Assembly (NCBI GenBank): GCA_902465435.1
Contig: CABQNH010000043.1
Coordinates: 1-14,487 of the forward strand
DNA: 14,487 bases
DNA from: an uncultured Eubacteriales bacterium
Lineage (GTDB): Bacteria; Bacillota; Clostridia; Oscillospirales; Oscillospiraceae
Direction of reading: 5' to 3'
In this document: piece by piece, positions 6,213 to 14,322 of the stretch
Layout of the letters: the number at the start of each line of letters is the position of its first letter
Position numbering within the stretch: the first letter of the stretch is position 1
Position numbers and translations under genes: made by a program
Notes under the pieces: generated by a model
Told to the model about the DNA's origin: nothing
What the model saw: only the letters and a program-made list of their open reading frames with translations
Database searches by the model: none

Positions 6213-7004
6213 TTACAGCTCAATGATCGCGGCGAGCGAACCGCGCTGTGCGCCCACACGGCGGTGCGACCAGAAGCGCTCCGGCTGGCAGCAGGTGCAG
6301 TCGTCCGAAATGTCCACCTGCGTTACGCCGGTCTGTGCAAGCCAAAGCCCGTTGAGCTTTTTGAGATCCACATGGTATTTCCCGCCGCGGCATACAATTG
6401 CCGCATCCGCAGCCGAACCGAGCGCCGCACGCATCGCGTCCGGCACATCCCGATCCGTTTCAAAGCAGCAGGCTCCGATGCATGGGCCGATTGCCGCACG
6501 CATCTGTGACGGCACGCTGCCGAATTCCCGCGCCATAGCCAGCACGCAATTCTTTACAATGCCGCCCGCCGTACCGCGCCAGCCCGCATGCACTGCACCA
6601 ATGGCGTGGTGCGCCGGATCCCAAAGCAGGATCGGCGTACAGTCCGCCGAGAATACACACAGCGCAACACCGGCCTCGTCGGTAATTAAGCCATCCCGCT
6701 CCTGCGTGACCTCAACGCGGATGCCGCAGCCGCGGTCGCGTGCGCCGACGCGCACTACCGTAGCTGTATGCGTCTGGTGTGTAAACACGAGATCCTCGAC
6801 GGAAAAACCGACCGTCTGTCCTAATATTTCATAGTTTCGAATGACATTCCCGCGAACGTCGCCGCGGTGAATTCCAAGATTCAGGGAGGAAAGGCAGCCC
6901 TCGCTCACGCCGCCGTAGCGCGTGGAAAAGCAGTGCTTAGTTCCCGCAAGCGTGTCGGCAGTCAAATACTCCAAAGCACCGGGGCGCACAACATGAAAGC
7001 TCAT
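6213..7004 (-). CDS. pgeF: Peptidoglycan editing factor / laccase-domain protein (YfiH, DUF152 family)
   Basis: The 263-residue product belongs to the YfiH family, reported as a copper/zinc-dependent oxidoreductase, as a purine nucleoside-handling enzyme, and as PgeF, which guards against wrong amino acids in peptidoglycan precursors. Family motifs are all present: HQTHTATVVRVG with H76 and H79, DGLITDEAG, the ADCTP cysteine (C122), AVHAGWRGTAGG with H139, AIGPCIGACCFE, and the C-terminal WSHRR. The metal-binding H/C/H set thus looks intact. The length is usual. The ATG at 7004 overlaps the secA stop by 4 bases (ATGA), so translation is probably coupled to secA; an independent ribosome binding site is weak (AAGGA about 14 bases away). 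The SBP lipoprotein gene follows. Confidence 0.92.
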   Translation of the reverse strand: MSFHVVRPGALEYLTADTLAGTKHCFSTRYGGVSEGCLSSLNLGIHRGDVRGNVIRNYEILGQTVGFSVEDLVFTHQTHTATVVRVGARDRGCGIRVEVTQERDGLITDEAGVALCVFSADCTPILLWDPAHHAIGAVHAGWRGTAGGIVKNCVLAMAREFGSVPSQMRAAIGPCIGACCFETDRDVPDAMRAALGSAADAAIVCRGGKYHVDLKKLNGLWLAQTGVTQVDISDDCTCCQPERFWSHRRVGAQRGSLAAIIEL

Positions 7005-9751
7005 TTTCCGTTCAAATCCTTATCCAAGCAGCAATTCTTATACTTTTTTCCGCTTCCGCAGTGGCAGGGATCGTTGCGCCCAAGCTTGATCTTCTTCACA
7101 ACAGGCTGCTTTTTTACCGTTTTATCCCCGGCGCCGCCCTCGCCCGTAATCATCGCGACCTTCTTGCGCTTGACCTCTTCCTCACTGCGCAGCCGCACCG
7201 TAAACAGACGCCGCACCGTTTCCGCCCGGATCGCGTTGATCATTCCGTCGAACATCTCGTAGCCTTCGCGCTTATAGGCAACCACCGGATCGGTCTGACC
7301 GTACGCGCGCAGCGTAATGCCCTGCCGCAGATCCGTCATGGCGTCGATATGATCCATCCAGTATTCATCCACCACGCGCAGCAGGATCACGCGCTCTAAC
7401 TCGCGCATGATCGTTTCGCCGTATTCGCGTTCCTTCGCAGCATACGTCTCGTGCATTTTTTCGAGCAGGCGCTCGCTCATCTGCTCCTTGGTGATCCGGT
7501 TCCAATCGTCCCCGATCGTAAGCGCGCCCTTCGGAAAGTAAACGCCCTCAAATCTTGCAAGCAGCGCATCCATCTGCGCCCGTTCCGCACAGGTATGCTC
7601 AACACCGAACACATCCTCCACGTCCATGTCTACAACGTGCTTCATCATAGCCAGGATCGTAGGATGCACATCCTCGCCGTTCAGGACCTGATAGCGCTGC
7701 TCATAGATCACGGTGCGCTGCGTATTCATCACGTCGTCATATTCAAGGACGTGCTTACGCGTCTGGAAGTTGCGGCTTTCGACGGTCTTCTGTGCATTTT
7801 CAATCGCGTTGGACAGGATCTTTCGGTCGATTGGCGTATCCTCGTCAATGCCGAGCGTATCCATCATCCCCATGAGCCGTTCCGAGCCAAACAGGCGCAT
7901 GATATCGTCCTCCATGGAAAGATAGAAGCGCGTCTCACCGGGGTCGCCCTGACGGCCGGAGCGTCCGCGAAGCTGGTTGTCAATGCGTCGGGATTCATGG
8001 CGCTCCGTGCCGACGATAAACAGGCCGCCGGCCTGACGCACCTTCTCCGCCTCGGCGTCCACATCCGCTTTATGCTTTTTATAGGCCTCTTCATACTGAC
8101 GGCGCACCTCCAGTATGGCAGGGTCGTTTGTCTCTGCAAACGAATTTGCCTCCACGAGAAGCTCCGGGGCAACCTCCTGCTTGCGCAGGTCATTGAGCGC
8201 CATGAATTCTGCGTTGCCGCCAAGGACAATATCCGTTCCGCGTCCTGCCATATTGGTCGCAATGGTAACCGCGCCCAGCTTACCGGCCTGTGCTACGATC
8301 TCGGCCTCCTTTTCGTGGTGCTTTGCGTTCAGAACCGTGTGCGCGATTCCCTCCCGCTTGAGCATCCCCGACAGCAGTTCCGATTTTTCAATTGAAATCG
8401 TGCCGACCAGCACCGGCTGCCCCTTCTCGTGGCACGCCTTGATCTGGCGAATGACCGCGCGGAATTTTCCCGCCTCATTCTTATACACTGCGTCGGGGTT
8501 ATCGATACGGATGACCGGCTTGTTGGTCGGGATCTCCACAACGTCAAGCTTGTAGATCGCGCCGAATTCCTCCGCCTCTGTCATTGCCGTGCCGGTCATG
8601 CCGGAAAGCTTGTGGTACAGACGAAAGAAATTCTGGAAGGTAATCGTGGCCAGCGTTTTGGACTCGCTTGCGACCTCCACGCCTTCCTTCGCCTCGATGG
8701 CCTGATGCAGGCCCTCATTATAGCGGCGGCCGTACATCAGGCGGCCGGTGAATTCATCGACGATGATGACCTGTCCGTCCTTAACAACGTAGTCAATATC
8801 GCGCTTCATCAGGCCGCGCGCCTTCATCGCCTGATTGATATGGTGAGCAAGCGTCGCATTTTCGATATCCGCCAGGTTCTCGATCTGAAAGAATTCCTCC
8901 GCCTTTTTAATGCCGGAGGCCGTCAGTGAAACGGTGCGCTCCTTTTCGTTGACAAAATAGTCGCAGTCATAGTCATCCTGAATCTCCTTCTCATCCGTAG
9001 AGGCAAAGACCTGCTTGCGCAGACGGGAGACAAAGAAATCCGCCATTTCATAGAGCTTGGAGGATTCGTCCCCCTTGCCGGAAATAATCAGCGGTGTGCG
9101 CGCCTCGTCGATCAGGATGGAATCGACCTCGTCCACAATGGCAAAGTTATGGCCGCGCTGCACCATCTCCTGCTTGTAAATCGCCATATTGTCACGCAGA
9201 TAGTCGAAGCCCAGCTCATTGTTGGTGCAGTAGGTGATATCCGCCGCATACGCCTCGCGGCGCTGCTCCGGGGTGAGGTCATGCACGATCAGGCCGACGC
9301 GCAGGCCAAGGAAACGATAGACCTTTCCCATCCATTCTGAGTCGCGCTTGGCAAGATAGTCGTTCACTGTGACGATATGGACGCCCTCGCCGGACAGCGC
9401 ATTGAGGTACGCCGGAAGAATTGCAACAAGAGTTTTGCCCTCGCCGGTTTTCATCTCCGCGATGCGTCCCTGATGCAGGACAATACCGCCGATGAGCTGC
9501 ACGCGATACGGCCGCATTCCCAGCACGCGGTCGGCCGCCTCGCGGCAAACCGCAAAGGCCTCCGGCAAAAGCTCGTCCAGACTCTCTCCGTCCTGATATC
9601 GCTTTTTAAACTCCTCCGTCTTGGCGCGCAGCTCCGCGTCGGACATTGCGCGGCAGGCAGGCTCCAGCGCCTCGATCTGCGTCACGACAGGATTCAGCTT
9701 TTTGACCTCTTTTTCCGAGGTTGATGCAAACAATTTCTTAAAAAGACCCAT
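7001..9751 (-). CDS. secA: Preprotein translocase ATPase SecA
   Basis: SecA is the cytoplasmic motor that drives unfolded secretory proteins through SecYEG using ATP. The 916-residue product is of normal length. Visible features are the N-terminal helix MGLFKKLFASTSEKEVKKL, the QLIGGIVLHQGRIAEMKTGEGKT block with Walker A (GEGKT, 103-107), the Walker B/DEAD-like DEVDSILIDEART, the preprotein cross-linking region, the second helicase motif set (NMAGRGTDIVLGG, RIDNQLRGRSGRQGD), the helical scaffold, and the C-terminal SEC-C zinc motif (NDPCHCGSGKKYKNCC, Cys 896, 898, 907, 908). The frame is open for 56 more codons upstream, but those residues do not resemble SecA. The ATG at 9751 matches the family N-terminus and has AAAGGT 9 bases upstream. 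It heads the secA-pgeF-SBP run. Confidence 0.97.
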   Translation of the reverse strand: MGLFKKLFASTSEKEVKKLNPVVTQIEALEPACRAMSDAELRAKTEEFKKRYQDGESLDELLPEAFAVCREAADRVLGMRPYRVQLIGGIVLHQGRIAEMKTGEGKTLVAILPAYLNALSGEGVHIVTVNDYLAKRDSEWMGKVYRFLGLRVGLIVHDLTPEQRREAYAADITYCTNNELGFDYLRDNMAIYKQEMVQRGHNFAIVDEVDSILIDEARTPLIISGKGDESSKLYEMADFFVSRLRKQVFASTDEKEIQDDYDCDYFVNEKERTVSLTASGIKKAEEFFQIENLADIENATLAHHINQAMKARGLMKRDIDYVVKDGQVIIVDEFTGRLMYGRRYNEGLHQAIEAKEGVEVASESKTLATITFQNFFRLYHKLSGMTGTAMTEAEEFGAIYKLDVVEIPTNKPVIRIDNPDAVYKNEAGKFRAVIRQIKACHEKGQPVLVGTISIEKSELLSGMLKREGIAHTVLNAKHHEKEAEIVAQAGKLGAVTIATNMAGRGTDIVLGGNAEFMALNDLRKQEVAPELLVEANSFAETNDPAILEVRRQYEEAYKKHKADVDAEAEKVRQAGGLFIVGTERHESRRIDNQLRGRSGRQGDPGETRFYLSMEDDIMRLFGSERLMGMMDTLGIDEDTPIDRKILSNAIENAQKTVESRNFQTRKHVLEYDDVMNTQRTVIYEQRYQVLNGEDVHPTILAMMKHVVDMDVEDVFGVEHTCAERAQMDALLARFEGVYFPKGALTIGDDWNRITKEQMSERLLEKMHETYAAKEREYGETIMRELERVILLRVVDEYWMDHIDAMTDLRQGITLRAYGQTDPVVAYKREGYEMFDGMINAIRAETVRRLFTVRLRSEEEVKRKKVAMITGEGGAGDKTVKKQPVVKKIKLGRNDPCHCGSGKKYKNCCLDKDLNGK

Positions 9752-9819
9752 TTTTCTATGACCTTTCTGCGGGATTTCCCGCCGCCGAGCGGCAAACGGG
9801 AGCTTTTTCCTGATTTGCT

Positions 9820-9859
9820 TTATAGCATAGCATAGTTTTCCCCAAAAAAATAGCAAATT
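9820..9859 (-). promoter_or_regulatory. Possible secA promoter
   Basis: On the minus strand TTGCTA is followed after 16 bases by TATGCT, within a tandem TATGC run that ends in TATAAA. Each hexamer matches the SigA consensus at only 4 of 6 positions. The location, about 70 bases before the secA ATG, is suitable. Read-through from the DUF2500 promoter is an alternative source of secA transcript. Confidence 0.3.
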
Positions 9860-9927
9860 TTTTGTTAAGAAACCTCCGGATCCATCCACAAGACTTGGCT
9901 GCGAAAGGCTTTTTGCCAAGCGCAGCT

Positions 9928-10304
9928 TCAGGCGCGGTCAAAGCCCAGATGGCGCGTTCCCTGAAAGTGCAGCCTTCCGCGATCCCCTTCGGCAAGCTGC
10001 CCATACTCTGCCCCGTTGACACGCAGCTCCATGCGGTCGCCGCTTTCCACCTCGAAGGTGACGTAATAGCTTGTCATACTGCTGCTCATTGTCTGCGCGC
10101 CGTTTACGCCGCCCGCGTGATGGGCATGGGTCACGTGCTTCCGCTTTGCGGTAATGCGTACCTCCACCGTGAGCCGTGAGGCGCGCTGATTCTTTCCCAT
10201 TGCACAAGCCAGCGAATCAGCGCCACGAGAAAGCCGCACAACGTAATGCCGAACACCAAGAATACCAGCGCCGTGAAGCCACCGCCGAAAAAGAATCTGT
10301 CCAT
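9928..10304 (-). pseudogene. DUF2500-family membrane protein, broken by one missing base
   Basis: The gene begins at an ATG (10304) with GGAGG 7 bases upstream and a very strong promoter. The first 36 residues (MDRFFFGGGFTALVFLVFGI..., ending LIRWLVQW) contain one transmembrane segment at about 10-34. In the next frame the protein continues GKNQRASRLTVEVRITAKRK, then a His/Ser linker, then TSYYVTFEVESGDRMELRVN and GDRGRLHFQGTRHLGFDRA before TGA. This is a close match, from memory, to DUF2500 proteins of about 120 residues in Clostridia. One extra G in the GGG run at 10195-10199 (TGGGAAAG) would join both parts into about 125 residues. As written, translation leaves the DUF2500 frame and runs on to a stop at 10131. 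A sequencing error, a true mutation or phase variation are all possible. The function of the family is unknown. Confidence 0.8.
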
Positions 10305-10362
10305 TTCGTCCTCCGTTCTCTGCCCTATGAGTTTTTCGAACTCCAATCCAATGCTATGTGTT

Positions 10363-10391
10363 ATTTTAGCACGCTGTGATTTTTGTGTCAA
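10363..10391 (-). promoter_or_regulatory. SigA-type promoter of the DUF2500 gene
   Basis: On the minus strand a perfect TTGACA (10386-10391) is followed after exactly 17 bases by TAAAAT (10363-10368). The predicted start near 10356 gives a leader of about 50 bases before the ATG. It is divergent from the surface-protein promoter, with 37 bases between the two -35 boxes. Confidence 0.8.
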
Positions 10392-10428
10392 CCCATCCCG
10401 TCGGTTCTCCGTTTCCCTCTGGGTGGTA

Positions 10429-10457
10429 TTGACAATTTTTCGGAACAAGTGTATACT
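10429..10457 (+). promoter_or_regulatory. SigA-type promoter of the SLH surface protein gene
   Basis: A perfect TTGACA (10429-10434) and TATACT (10452-10457) are separated by 17 bases. The predicted start near 10464 leaves a leader of about 100 bases before the ATG at 10565, which can fold (see 10488-10545). Confidence 0.85.
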
Positions 10458-10487
10458 AAAATCGTCTGATAAAGTGTTATCTGTTTG

Positions 10488-10545
10488 ATGCCGCTTTGCC
10501 ATGCCGCGCACCTGCCCGCATGGGCAAGGCGATGCCCACCGGCAT
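10488..10545 (+). promoter_or_regulatory. Potentially structured 5' leader of the surface protein gene
   Basis: In the predicted transcript, ATGCCG (10488-10493) can pair with CGGCAT (10540-10545). Inside it TTGCCATGC (10496-10504) can pair with GCATGGGCAA (10518-10527) with one bulged G. Alternative short hairpins TGCCC-GCAT-GGGCA and ATGCC-CACC-GGCAT compete with this. The outer stem ends 6 bases before the AAGGAGGT ribosome binding site (10552-10559). No known riboswitch class is recognised, so function is unproven. Confidence 0.4.
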
Positions 10546-10564
10546 AAGAACAAGGAGGTTCTCT

Positions 10565-13500
10565 ATGAAAGTTAGAAAATTTCTCGTTTATCTGCTGACC
10601 CTCACGCTGCTTCTGTCGCTTCTTCCTGCAGCGCAGGCAGTGGGCAGCCCCGGCGAGGAAAAGCTGCCCGGCGACGCGGGCTACGGCTTTACCTACGCAT
10701 TCGTCTCACCAACGACCATTGAGATCACCGCTTACTACGGCTACGAGGCGGAGGTCACCGTCCCCTCGACCATCGACGGCTATACCGTCGTGGGCATCCA
10801 AAGCTTCCACAACGAGGAGGGCTACAGCAACCCCAATATCTTTGTCCGCAAGGTCGTCCTGCCCGAAACGGTGACGTACATCGCAGACGATGCATTCTAC
10901 GACAGCGATGATTGGGCTGCGAAGACCCACTTTGAACTACAGGAGATCGTCCTGCCGCAGAGCCTGAAAACCATCGGCAAAAATGCGTTTTACCACAACT
11001 ACTACCTGCAAAAGATCGACATTCCCGCCGGCGTGACGGAGATCGGCACGGGTGCCTTCGCAAAGTGCCAGAATCTGTCCGACATCACCATCCGCGGCGA
11101 GAACACCCTCCTGCATGGCGGCGCGTTCGGCGAGAAGAGCGGTTACAGCGTCGGCGCCTTTGCCGGAAAGCTCCGCGAGCTGCACCAGCAGTGGCTGTAT
11201 GACGACAGCGCCTCGGACTTCTTTATCTGGCAGGGGCAGCTCTTGGACTACAGGGGCACGAGCAAGATGCCCGTCATCCCTGACACCGTGAAGGTCATCG
11301 GCGCGTCGGCGTTCTGGCGGTCGGACATCACCGGCGTGACCATCCCGTCGAGCGTCAAGCTGATCGGCGCGTCGGCGTTCTATGAGTGCGCCTCCCTGAC
11401 CTCTGTGGACATCCCCGGCAGCGTTGAGCGCATTGACAACAACGCCTTCTGCGACTGCACCGGCATGACCTCCGTCAAGCTGAACAAGGGGCTGAAGGTC
11501 ATCGGCGAGGGCGGCTTCAACGACTGTGATGGGCTGACGAGCCTCGTCCTGCCCGAGGGGCTGACCACGCTGGAGGAGCGGGCTTTTTACGACTGCGAGA
11601 ACATCGAAAGCTTCACCTTCCCCAAGTCGCTGACCGATATGGAAGACTCCAGCATCTATACCTCGAAGTGGTATGAGGGGCTTGCCGACGGCACGGAGCT
11701 ATACTGCGGCAGCGTGTTCCTCGGCTGCAAGGGGGAAAAATACCCCTCCAAGCTGACCGTCCGTCCCGGCACAAAGATGGTGCGCATCGAGCAGGACGAT
11801 CTGCACGGCGTGAACGAGCTGATCCTGCCCGACGGGCTGGAATCGCTCAGCATCACGGCAGGCGGCGGCAGCATCGCCAAGCTTACCGTTCCGGAGAGCG
11901 TCAATTACATCAATCTCCGCAAACTTGCCCATCTGACCGACCTCACCCTGCCGACGACGGCGGTTCTGGAGGAGAGCTGCTTTTCCGGCTGTTACCAGAT
12001 CAAGAATCTGACCATCCCGAAGGGCAATACGACGCTGAAGGGCCTTGCCGTCGGCAGGACGGCGCACGTGGTTTTGCCCGACGACGTGCTCGAGGTGCGC
12101 GGGCCGATCTCCAACGGCGACCCCTATCGCTACAACAACAAGGACGGCAACTCCGACCTCAAGTCGATCGACCTGAAGAACGTCCGCATTCTGACGGGCG
12201 GCGCGCTCAGCGACTGCGTTGCGCTCGAGAGCGTGACGCTGCCGGATTCGCTCATTGCGCTCGGCGACGGTGTGTTCAGCGGCTGCGCCCGTCTGCGCTC
12301 CGTCAAGGGCGGCAGGAATGTCCGCCAGATCGGAGATGGCTGCTTCTCCGGCTGCGCCGCGCTGACGGATTTCGGCGAGCTGGAAAAGAACGTGACCCAC
12401 GTCGGTTCTTGGGCCTTCCAGAACTGCGGCTGGTTTCACGATCAGCCGAACGGCGTGGTTTATTTCGGCAAGGCCGCCTATGCCTACAAGGGATCGATGG
12501 CGGAGGGCACCGTCCTGAGCCTAAAGGACGGTACGGTTTCCGTCACCTATGAGTTCCTCGCGGGTCAGATAGAGCTGAACCCCACCTTCGACCAGCCGAA
12601 TCTCGCGGGGCTGATCCTCCCGCAGAGCTGCAAATATGTGGATGACTACGCCTTCGCCGGTGCGAAGAATATGAAGTTCATCGACCTCGGCGGCGTGCAG
12701 TACATCGGCAGGGAGGCATTCAACAACAGCGCCTGCGAGAGCATCGTCCTGCCGGATTCCGTGCGCTTTGTCGGCAGCAACGCCTTCTCCGCGCCGTATA
12801 TCAAGGCAATCCATCTGAATGACGGCCTGCGCGTGCTGGACGAGGGCGCGTTCTTCACCTACGGCGAGGGCAAGGGCGTTACCATCCCCGCCAGCGTCGC
12901 CTACATCGGCGTGATGGCGTTCGGATATTGCCCGGTCGAACCGGATAATCCGTTTGGCGGTCTGACGAAGATCGACGGCTTCGTCATCCGTGGCACAGCG
13001 GGAACGGCTGCGCAGACCTACGCCGTGGACAATGAATTCACCTTCGAAACGGGCGCCTGCACCGCCCATCAGCCCGTGACGGAAACGGTCGCGCCGACCT
13101 GCCGCACCGGCGGCTTTACGCGCACGGTCTGCGCCGTCTGCGGCGCCGTGACTGCGTCGGCAAATACCGCACCCATCGCGCATAAGCCCGTCGCCAACGA
13201 CCCAATCGAGGCCACCTGCACCCGTCCGGGCTATACCGGCGGCACGCACTGCGCCTTCTGCGGCCTGACCCTGACCCAGCCGACGCAGACCCCCGCGCTG
13301 GGGCACGACGAGGTCGTCGCTACGGAGGAATACGAGTATTCTGCGTATTACGGCATGATCCGCCACTACTGCCGCCGCTGCGAGCTGAAGTGGTATGAGA
13401 CCGACGGCGGCAGCGGGCACGTCCACGACTATACCTACCGCACCGACACCGTTTATCCGACCTGCATCAACGCGGGCTACACTGAGCACTTCTGCGCCTG

Positions 13501-14155
13501 CGGCGAGAGCTATCGCGACAGCTACGTTGCCGAGCTGGGACACAACTATGTCGACGGCGTCTGCACGCGCTGCGGCAACGTGCAGGGAACCTGCGACGGC
13601 GGTAAGAATTGTCCCAGTCGGATCTTCTCCGATGTAGACACAACAAAATGGTATCATCTTGGCATTGACTATATGGTCACGCACGGCTACATGACTGGCA
13701 CCGGAGACGGTTCCACCTTCAGTCCAAACCTCTCGCTGACGCGGGAAATGCTAGCACAGATCCTCTATGCCAAGGAGGGCAAGCCCGAAGTTGAATTCAC
13801 AGGGCGCTTTCCCGACGTGGTAGAGGGTCGCTGGTACGCCAAGGCCGTCGAATGGGCAGCGTCGCAGGGCTACGTCGCCGGTTACGCAAACGGGCGCTTC
13901 GGTGTGGGCGACGCCGTCACCCGAGAGCAGCTCTCCGTCATTCTTTACGCTTACGCAGGTCGTCCGGAAGCAGACCCCGCGCAGATCGACCGCTTCCCGG
14001 ATCGCGCCGCCGTAGCCGGCTGGTCTGCACAGGCTATGGCCTGGGCGGTTCAGGGCGGACTTATTTCCGGCACCGGCGGAGGTCGGCTTGCCCCGAAAAT
14101 GGAAGCATCCCGCGCGCAGTTCGCCGTGATTTTCCATGCGTATCTGACGAAATAG
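10565..14155 (+). CDS. Secreted BspA-like leucine-rich repeat protein with Cys/His repeats and three SLH domains
   Basis: The 1196-residue product is a surface protein. A signal peptide (MKVRKFLVYLLTLTLLLSLL, cleavage predicted after AQA at about 25) leads into BspA-type LRR_5 repeats over about residues 35-830, with units such as VKLIGASAFYECASLTSVDI spaced by about 22-23 residues. The next part (about 832-1014) carries repeats of the form H..TVAPTCRTGGFTRTVCAVCG, each with paired Cys and nearby His, perhaps metal-binding or disulphide-bonded. Three SLH domains follow (about 1020-1065, 1080-1125, 1143-1196), with FSDVD, RFPDV and RFPDR starts and TRE/SRA motifs; these bind secondary cell-wall polymers. 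The start at 10565 is chosen because AAGGAGGT lies 5 bases upstream and a signal peptide follows at once; the 23 codons before it are in frame but lie within the leader. BspA-type repeats often mediate adhesion to host or matrix, but the ligand here is unknown. Confidence 0.93.
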   Translation: MKVRKFLVYLLTLTLLLSLLPAAQAVGSPGEEKLPGDAGYGFTYAFVSPTTIEITAYYGYEAEVTVPSTIDGYTVVGIQSFHNEEGYSNPNIFVRKVVLPETVTYIADDAFYDSDDWAAKTHFELQEIVLPQSLKTIGKNAFYHNYYLQKIDIPAGVTEIGTGAFAKCQNLSDITIRGENTLLHGGAFGEKSGYSVGAFAGKLRELHQQWLYDDSASDFFIWQGQLLDYRGTSKMPVIPDTVKVIGASAFWRSDITGVTIPSSVKLIGASAFYECASLTSVDIPGSVERIDNNAFCDCTGMTSVKLNKGLKVIGEGGFNDCDGLTSLVLPEGLTTLEERAFYDCENIESFTFPKSLTDMEDSSIYTSKWYEGLADGTELYCGSVFLGCKGEKYPSKLTVRPGTKMVRIEQDDLHGVNELILPDGLESLSITAGGGSIAKLTVPESVNYINLRKLAHLTDLTLPTTAVLEESCFSGCYQIKNLTIPKGNTTLKGLAVGRTAHVVLPDDVLEVRGPISNGDPYRYNNKDGNSDLKSIDLKNVRILTGGALSDCVALESVTLPDSLIALGDGVFSGCARLRSVKGGRNVRQIGDGCFSGCAALTDFGELEKNVTHVGSWAFQNCGWFHDQPNGVVYFGKAAYAYKGSMAEGTVLSLKDGTVSVTYEFLAGQIELNPTFDQPNLAGLILPQSCKYVDDYAFAGAKNMKFIDLGGVQYIGREAFNNSACESIVLPDSVRFVGSNAFSAPYIKAIHLNDGLRVLDEGAFFTYGEGKGVTIPASVAYIGVMAFGYCPVEPDNPFGGLTKIDGFVIRGTAGTAAQTYAVDNEFTFETGACTAHQPVTETVAPTCRTGGFTRTVCAVCGAVTASANTAPIAHKPVANDPIEATCTRPGYTGGTHCAFCGLTLTQPTQTPALGHDEVVATEEYEYSAYYGMIRHYCRRCELKWYETDGGSGHVHDYTYRTDTVYPTCINAGYTEHFCACGESYRDSYVAELGHNYVDGVCTRCGNVQGTCDGGKNCPSRIFSDVDTTKWYHLGIDYMVTHGYMTGTGDGSTFSPNLSLTREMLAQILYAKEGKPEVEFTGRFPDVVEGRWYAKAVEWAASQGYVAGYANGRFGVGDAVTREQLSVILYAYAGRPEADPAQIDRFPDRAAVAGWSAQAMAWAVQGGLISGTGGGRLAPKMEASRAQFAVIFHAYLTK

Positions 14156-14230
14156 GCCACTCCAAAGTCCCCTGCCGCTTGTTCGCATTCGCTACTTCTC
14201 GTTTTGACGGTTCCAAGCTTTACTGACAAT

Positions 14231-14274
14231 AGCCGCCTTTTTCTGCAAGCAAAAGCTTGCAGAAAAAGGCGGCT
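14231..14274. repeat. Perfect 20-bp palindrome, possible terminator
   Basis: The left arm 14231-14250 (AGCCGCCTTTTTC...) is fully complementary to the right arm 14255-14274, with an AAAA loop. It lies 75 bases after the surface-protein stop. It would form a very stable RNA hairpin, but no U-tract follows (CAGCGTG), so it is not a classic intrinsic terminator by itself. Confidence 0.7.
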
Positions 14275-14305
14275 CAGCGTGTCAAAAAACCTTTTTGACA
14301 CGCTG
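14275..14305. repeat. Perfect 14-bp palindrome adjacent to the previous one
   Basis: CAGCGTGTCAAAAA (14275-14288) pairs with TTTTTGACACGCTG (14292-14305) around a 3-base loop. It abuts the 20-bp palindrome with no gap. The run of T inside the stem could help RNA polymerase release in either direction. The pair together probably ends transcription of the surface protein gene. Confidence 0.65.
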
Positions 14306-14322
14306 ACAGACGATCAAGAAAG

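Noticed and set aside
9752..9919. 56-residue N-terminal extension of SecA
   Set aside because: The extra residues do not resemble SecA, whose family N-terminus begins at MGLFKKLF with a ribosome binding site just upstream.
10190..10204. Programmed -1 ribosomal frameshift at GGGAAAG in the DUF2500 gene
   Set aside because: The heptamer is not in the required phase with the upstream frame, and no downstream stimulatory structure was recognised; a missing base is simpler.
11297..11381. 19-base direct repeat (ATCGGCGCGTCGGCGTTCT) 66 bases apart
   Set aside because: It is explained by two adjacent LRR units of 22 residues encoding the same IGASAF motif, not by a separate element.
12521..13684. 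Long minus-strand open frame opposite the surface protein gene
   Set aside because: Alanine/valine-rich low-complexity translation antisense to the LRR and Cys repeats; a shadow of codon bias.
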